DNA of 64,000 bases. Origin: an uncultured cyanobacterium (GTDB lineage Bacteria > Cyanobacteriota > Cyanobacteriia > PCC-6307 > Cyanobiaceae). The notes beneath the pieces were generated by a model, which was not told where the DNA came from, ran no database searches, and saw nothing but the letters and a program-made list of their open reading frames with translations. Location: positions 1 to 64,000 of the forward strand of contig CAIOCZ010000028.1 of the NCBI GenBank assembly GCA_903856805.1, in the 5' to 3' direction. Below, one piece after another: positions 61,503-64,000 of this stretch; the stretch's first letter is position 1; each line of letters starts with the position of its first letter. Made by a program: the position numbers and the translations under genes.

Positions 61503-63320
61503 ATGGAGAGTCTTGGCCAGCAGCTGATGCTGTTGATTCTGTTCGTTTTTTTCAGCCTTGGTCTTACTAGCCTGGCCAGGTTGTTCACCCTCCGTGCCAG
61601 CCAGTCTGCCCCGGCGGAGGCCGAAGCCAGGGACGCTCTGCCGGGCGAAGGCCTGGCCTTGTTGGGGGTCCTGCTGAGTTATGCGATCGGCTGCAATGGG
61701 CTGCTGATTGTTCCCGCCCTGCTCGAAGTCCTGGGCCTGCCCGCCGCCTGGAGGCTTGGGCTGCACCATCTGGCCCTCGCCGGCTGTCTGGCGTTGGTGG
61801 TGGCGGTGGCGCTGATCGGTGCCCTGGCCTTGGCTCGGGCCTGGGGGGGCATCGGTTCGCGGTGGCGCCTCCCCTTTCCGGTGCCGGGCCGTTTGTCGCT
61901 AGCCGCTCTGGCCATCAGCGGCGGTACCTATCTGATTCTTGCGCAACTAAATGTCAATAGTTACGACCTAGGTCTTTATCATCTTCCCTATGTCAATCAC
62001 CTGGTGTCCTTTGGGCCTGAGCTTGGTCTGGCCAATTTGCATGCTCGCTTTGGTTTTTATAATGTTCAGTTCTTTGGCCAGGTCCCCTGGCAATTGCTGA
62101 GCGGTGATCCAGGCCTGATTTCCCCCTCGCTGAATATTATATTTTTCCAGGCTTTTCTGCTGCATTTTTTCAGCGCCATCCTGCCTTCTGTGCCCCAGCC
62201 CTCTGGCGCACGCCACACCCATCTGCTGCTACTAGCCCTAGGGCTCACGGTCGGGCTTCCCACGCTGGGATCCCTGGCTGGCTTTGATGCCGATTTCGCC
62301 CTGAGCGCCTCCATCCTGATGCTGATCGACGCGGTGGTTCGCCCGGCGACCGCCACGATGCGTCGGGCCTGTCTGCCCCTCGTGGCCCTGCTGCCGCTGA
62401 TCAAGTTGTCCGGGGTGCTGGCGGTGCTGGCCGTTGGTGGCTTTCTGGTGATTGAGAGCTTGCTGAGCGGCCTGTTCAAGCTGGGCCCCGGCGAGGGCCA
62501 TGGCGCCGAGGGCCCCGGTGCTGCCGCTCCCGGTCCCGCGGCACGTCCGTTCGCGGCGGCCCTGCCGCTGCTGCTGGCGGCCTGGCTGTGCCTGGCCACC
62601 ACGGGGATCCTCCAGAGCGGCTATCCCCTCTTCCCTAGCGTCACCCTGGGTCCCATCGGCCACCAGGCCGTGTCCCGGGCCGGAACCCGTGATCTCCAGG
62701 AGCGGGCGATCACGGCCTATGCCCGCTTCAACGACGACCAGGCGGGCATGGCCTCCGGCAAGGTGCAGGCGCGGGCGCCGCTCTCCCGCTGGCTCCCCGC
62801 CTTCCTGGGATCGCCCCGCGGGCAGCAGCTGATGGCCTGGATCTCCGCGGCCCTGTTCGCCAGCCTCGCGGGCCTGGCCGCCACGTTCCACCGTTCCCGG
62901 GATCGCTGGGTCCTCAGCCTCACGGCCCTTTCCTTGACCACCCTGGGCCTGCTGCTGTTGGCCCTGTTGGGGTTGCCGCCCAACCCCCGCTTTTTCGCCT
63001 GGCTGGGGGCCCTCGCCTTCGTTGTGGCCCTGGAGACCCTCTGGCGCCGGCCCCTGCTGGGGCTCGTGGGGGCAGGCCTGCTGGCCGTGGGGCTGGCGGC
63101 GAAGGGGCACCGCTCGCTGCTGGTCGGCGTCGGTCGCCCGCCGGTCCAGACCCTCCAGGAGGAGCGTCGGGGGCTGCATGGTTGGTCCTCGCGTCAGCCA
63201 GGGGACCAGGTCACGATCCACCAACCGCGCCGGGGGGATCAATGTTGGGCCGTGCCGGCCCCCTGTAGTCCCTCCCGGGCGGGACTGGAGGATGGCCAGG
63301 CGGGCAATCTGCTGCGCTGA
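61503..63320 (+). CDS. large polytopic membrane protein, putative GT-C type transferase
   Basis: 605 aa, about ten TM segments; NVNSYDLGLYHLPYVNHLVSFGPELGLANLHARFGF; downstream of GtrA/GT2 genes. Confidence 0.6.
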   Translation: MESLGQQLMLLILFVFFSLGLTSLARLFTLRASQSAPAEAEARDALPGEGLALLGVLLSYAIGCNGLLIVPALLEVLGLPAAWRLGLHHLALAGCLALVVAVALIGALALARAWGGIGSRWRLPFPVPGRLSLAALAISGGTYLILAQLNVNSYDLGLYHLPYVNHLVSFGPELGLANLHARFGFYNVQFFGQVPWQLLSGDPGLISPSLNIIFFQAFLLHFFSAILPSVPQPSGARHTHLLLLALGLTVGLPTLGSLAGFDADFALSASILMLIDAVVRPATATMRRACLPLVALLPLIKLSGVLAVLAVGGFLVIESLLSGLFKLGPGEGHGAEGPGAAAPGPAARPFAAALPLLLAAWLCLATTGILQSGYPLFPSVTLGPIGHQAVSRAGTRDLQERAITAYARFNDDQAGMASGKVQARAPLSRWLPAFLGSPRGQQLMAWISAALFASLAGLAATFHRSRDRWVLSLTALSLTTLGLLLLALLGLPPNPRFFAWLGALAFVVALETLWRRPLLGLVGAGLLAVGLAAKGHRSLLVGVGRPPVQTLQEERRGLHGWSSRQPGDQVTIHQPRRGDQCWAVPAPCSPSRAGLEDGQAGNLLR

Positions 63321-63367
63321 CCCTCCTCCGGAGTGCCCTCTAGGGTCAGGGGAGGACGACGCAGGCC

Positions 63368-63856
63368 ATGGCCAAGGCGAAGAAACAGGCACGTTCGGCG
63401 GACCCCGCCCATCGGCTCCTGGCGGACAACCGCCTGGCGCGCCATCAGTACGAGATTCTCGAAACCCTGGAAACCGGCGTGGAGCTGCTGGGCACGGAGG
63501 TGAAGTCGATTCGGGCCGGCCAGGTGAACCTGCGGGACGGTTTCTGCCTGATTCGCAACGGTGAGATGCAGCTGCACAACGTGCATATTTCGCCCCATAG
63601 CTATGCCGGGCGCTACTTCAACCACGACCCCCTGCGGGTGCGCAAACTGTTGGCCCATCGCCGCGAAATCGATCGTCTCCGCGGCGCCCTCGACCAGAAG
63701 GGCCTCACCCTGATTCCCCTCAATGTGCACCTCAAGGGCTCCTGGCTCAAGGTGACGATTGGCCTGGGGAAGGGTCGCAAGCTCCATGACAAGCGGCAGG
63801 AGGAGCGGCGCAAGCAGGACATGAAGGATGCCCGCGCTGCCATCGCCCGGCTCTGA
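63368..63856 (+). CDS. smpB: SsrA-binding protein SmpB
   Basis: [64 protein letters not shown]...[17 protein letters not shown]. Confidence 0.97.
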   Translation: MAKAKKQARSADPAHRLLADNRLARHQYEILETLETGVELLGTEVKSIRAGQVNLRDGFCLIRNGEMQLHNVHISPHSYAGRYFNHDPLRVRKLLAHRREIDRLRGALDQKGLTLIPLNVHLKGSWLKVTIGLGKGRKLHDKRQEERRKQDMKDARAAIARL

Positions 63857-63864
63857 GCCGCGCG

Positions 63865-64000
63865 TCAGGGAGTTGTTGGGGGTGGTGGGGCTGCTGGAGC
63901 TGGGTTGGCGGGGGCGGCGGGAGCCGTGGGCTCCGCTCCCGGGGCCAGCGTGTCTGAGGGTGGGGTTGGCGCGGACGTCCCCTCGGGCGGGGTGGCGGCC
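63865..64000 (-). CDS. partial CDS, Pro/Ala-rich C-terminus
   Basis: Reverse frame reads ...ATPPEGTSAPTPPSDTLAPGAEPTAPAAPANPAPAAPPPPTTP* with TGA at 63865-63867; open at the right edge. Confidence 0.4.
   Translation of the reverse strand, partial: AATPPEGTSAPTPPSDTLAPGAEPTAPAAPANPAPAAPPPPTTP

Overview
GC-rich window from a cyanobacterial chromosome, probably a Synechococcus/Cyanobium-like picocyanobacterium. This is inferred from psaC, heme oxygenase, ndhS and repeated GCGATCGC octamers; no database search was run. Three blocks are visible. (1) About 1-23.2 kb: a surface-polysaccharide region with kdsB/kdsC/kdsA, many glycosyltransferases, a GtrA/GtrB/GtrII-like set, sugar-modifying enzymes, an ABC exporter and polytopic membrane proteins, interrupted by a PcrA/UvrD helicase. 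(2) About 23.2-42.6 kb: ho1, icd, glcF, a DUF1537-type kinase, glcE, an antiporter, glgP, tRNA-Arg(CCT), rnpB, rnc and ndhS, plus three paralogous HpsJ-like membrane proteins and two small secreted proteins with a shared C-terminal tail (P-x-PLPL-[VL]-GAG-x-AFG-x-SRRLRRR). (3) About 42.6-64 kb: mostly housekeeping genes (rimM, manC, glmS, psaC, acpP, fabF, tkt, an amine oxidase, thiC with a TPP riboswitch, ruvB, smpB), with a second GtrA/GT2/methyltransferase/membrane-protein cassette between ruvB and smpB. The best candidate for an under-described system is the duplicated HpsJ-like plus sorting-tail module flanking rnpB-rnc-ndhS. No CRISPR array, transposase, integrase or rRNA was seen. Product names come from motif and family recognition by eye. 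Start codons were refined where a conserved N-terminus was evident.
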